A stretch of DNA of 64,000 nt, taken from assembly GCF_023065955.2 (NCBI RefSeq), contig NC_079873.1:95022128-95086127 (forward strand), given 5' to 3'. This document shows positions 63,829 to 64,000 of the stretch, piece after piece (position 1 is the first letter of the stretch; the number at the start of each line of letters is the position of its first letter). This DNA is from Ursus arctos. Its lineage: Eukaryota; Chordata; Mammalia; Carnivora; Ursidae. The notes beneath the pieces are model-generated. The model was not told the origin of the DNA and searched no databases. It worked only from the letters and a program-made list of their open reading frames with translations. Made by a program: the position numbers and the translations under genes.

Positions 63829-63862
<34 letters not shown>
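63829..63862 (+). repeat. (TG)17 microsatellite
   Basis: Perfect 34-bp TG tract near the window end. Likely polymorphic and Z-DNA-prone. Confidence 0.98.
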
Positions 63863-63865
<3 letters not shown>

Positions 63866-64000
63866 GGAATGAGGGAATAACTTAATGAAATTTCTGTTCT
63901 GAGTTGCTTACCTATGTATATCACAATTTAACAGCAAAGTCTCTAAAAATTGAGTGATTCTTTTATTAAGAAGGCTATTTCCTGGAGGACAAATGTGGTG

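Noticed and set aside
1..64000. CRISPR array, operon, phage or plasmid system
   Set aside because: The regularly recurring motifs are dispersed SINEs with different flanks and spacing, not direct repeats with spacers, and there are no dense coding regions or bacterial signals.

Overview
This window is nuclear DNA from a mammal of the order Carnivora. The diagnostic signal is about 36 copies of the carnivore tRNA-Lys-derived SINE (SINEC / Can-SINE). Its head reads 'GGGCACCTGGGTGGCTCAGT' on the + strand and 'CTGAGCCACCCAGGCGCCCC' at the end of minus-strand copies. The youngest copies carry 'GACAGCCAGCGAGAGAGGGA' and 'GGAACACAAGCAGGGGGAGT', which I associate with bears/giant panda and seals rather than dog, cat or mustelids. 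That placement is from memory and is only moderately sure. The rest is ordinary mammalian interspersed-repeat matter: MIR, L2, several ages of L1, MaLR-type LTRs, MER5-type and Tigger1 DNA transposons, and microsatellites.

I find no intact protein-coding gene, no structural RNA gene and no CRISPR or prokaryotic feature. The long open frames are translations of SINEs (the recurring peptide GTWVAQSVE on +), simple repeats, L1 ORF2 or Tigger1 transposase. The window is intergenic or lies inside a large intron; the sequence does not say which.

Layout. 1-5.2 kb: SINE/MIR/MLT1 mixture with a clustered SINE group at 4.65-5.23 kb. 5.2-13.9 kb: a long interval almost free of SINEs, with MIRs, two CA microsatellites, a MER5-type element and repeat-poor stretches, one of which (11.4-11.6 kb) has exon-like splice signals. 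13.4-15.0 kb: antisense L1 ORF2 fragment. 15-23 kb: old LINE-like remnants, SINEs and a TTCC microsatellite. 23-33 kb: L2, MER5, two LTR-like sequences and many SINEs. 33.07-36.08 kb: an essentially full-length but dead Tigger1 inserted in a MIR and itself hit by three SINEs. 36.4-39.0, 41.5-42.9 and 43.3-45.5 kb: repeat-poor DNA with homeodomain-type motif clusters, an RFX-like palindrome and a possible cryptic exon; these are the best candidates for regulatory function. 46-51 kb: L2, L1 and MER5 remnants. 52.0-56.4 kb: sense L1 with a decayed ORF2. 57.9-60.45 kb: an older sense L1 interrupted by SINEs and closed by an internally deleted Tigger1. 61-64 kb: old L1 5'-region-like sequence, then repeat-poor DNA ending in a GT microsatellite.

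I did not find a convincing undescribed biological system. What is worth a second look is the nested transposon record, a few candidate conserved regulatory blocks, two candidate cryptic exons and some structured repeats. Repeat family names come from recognition of remembered consensus motifs, not from a database run; conservation claims are inference until aligned to other genomes.
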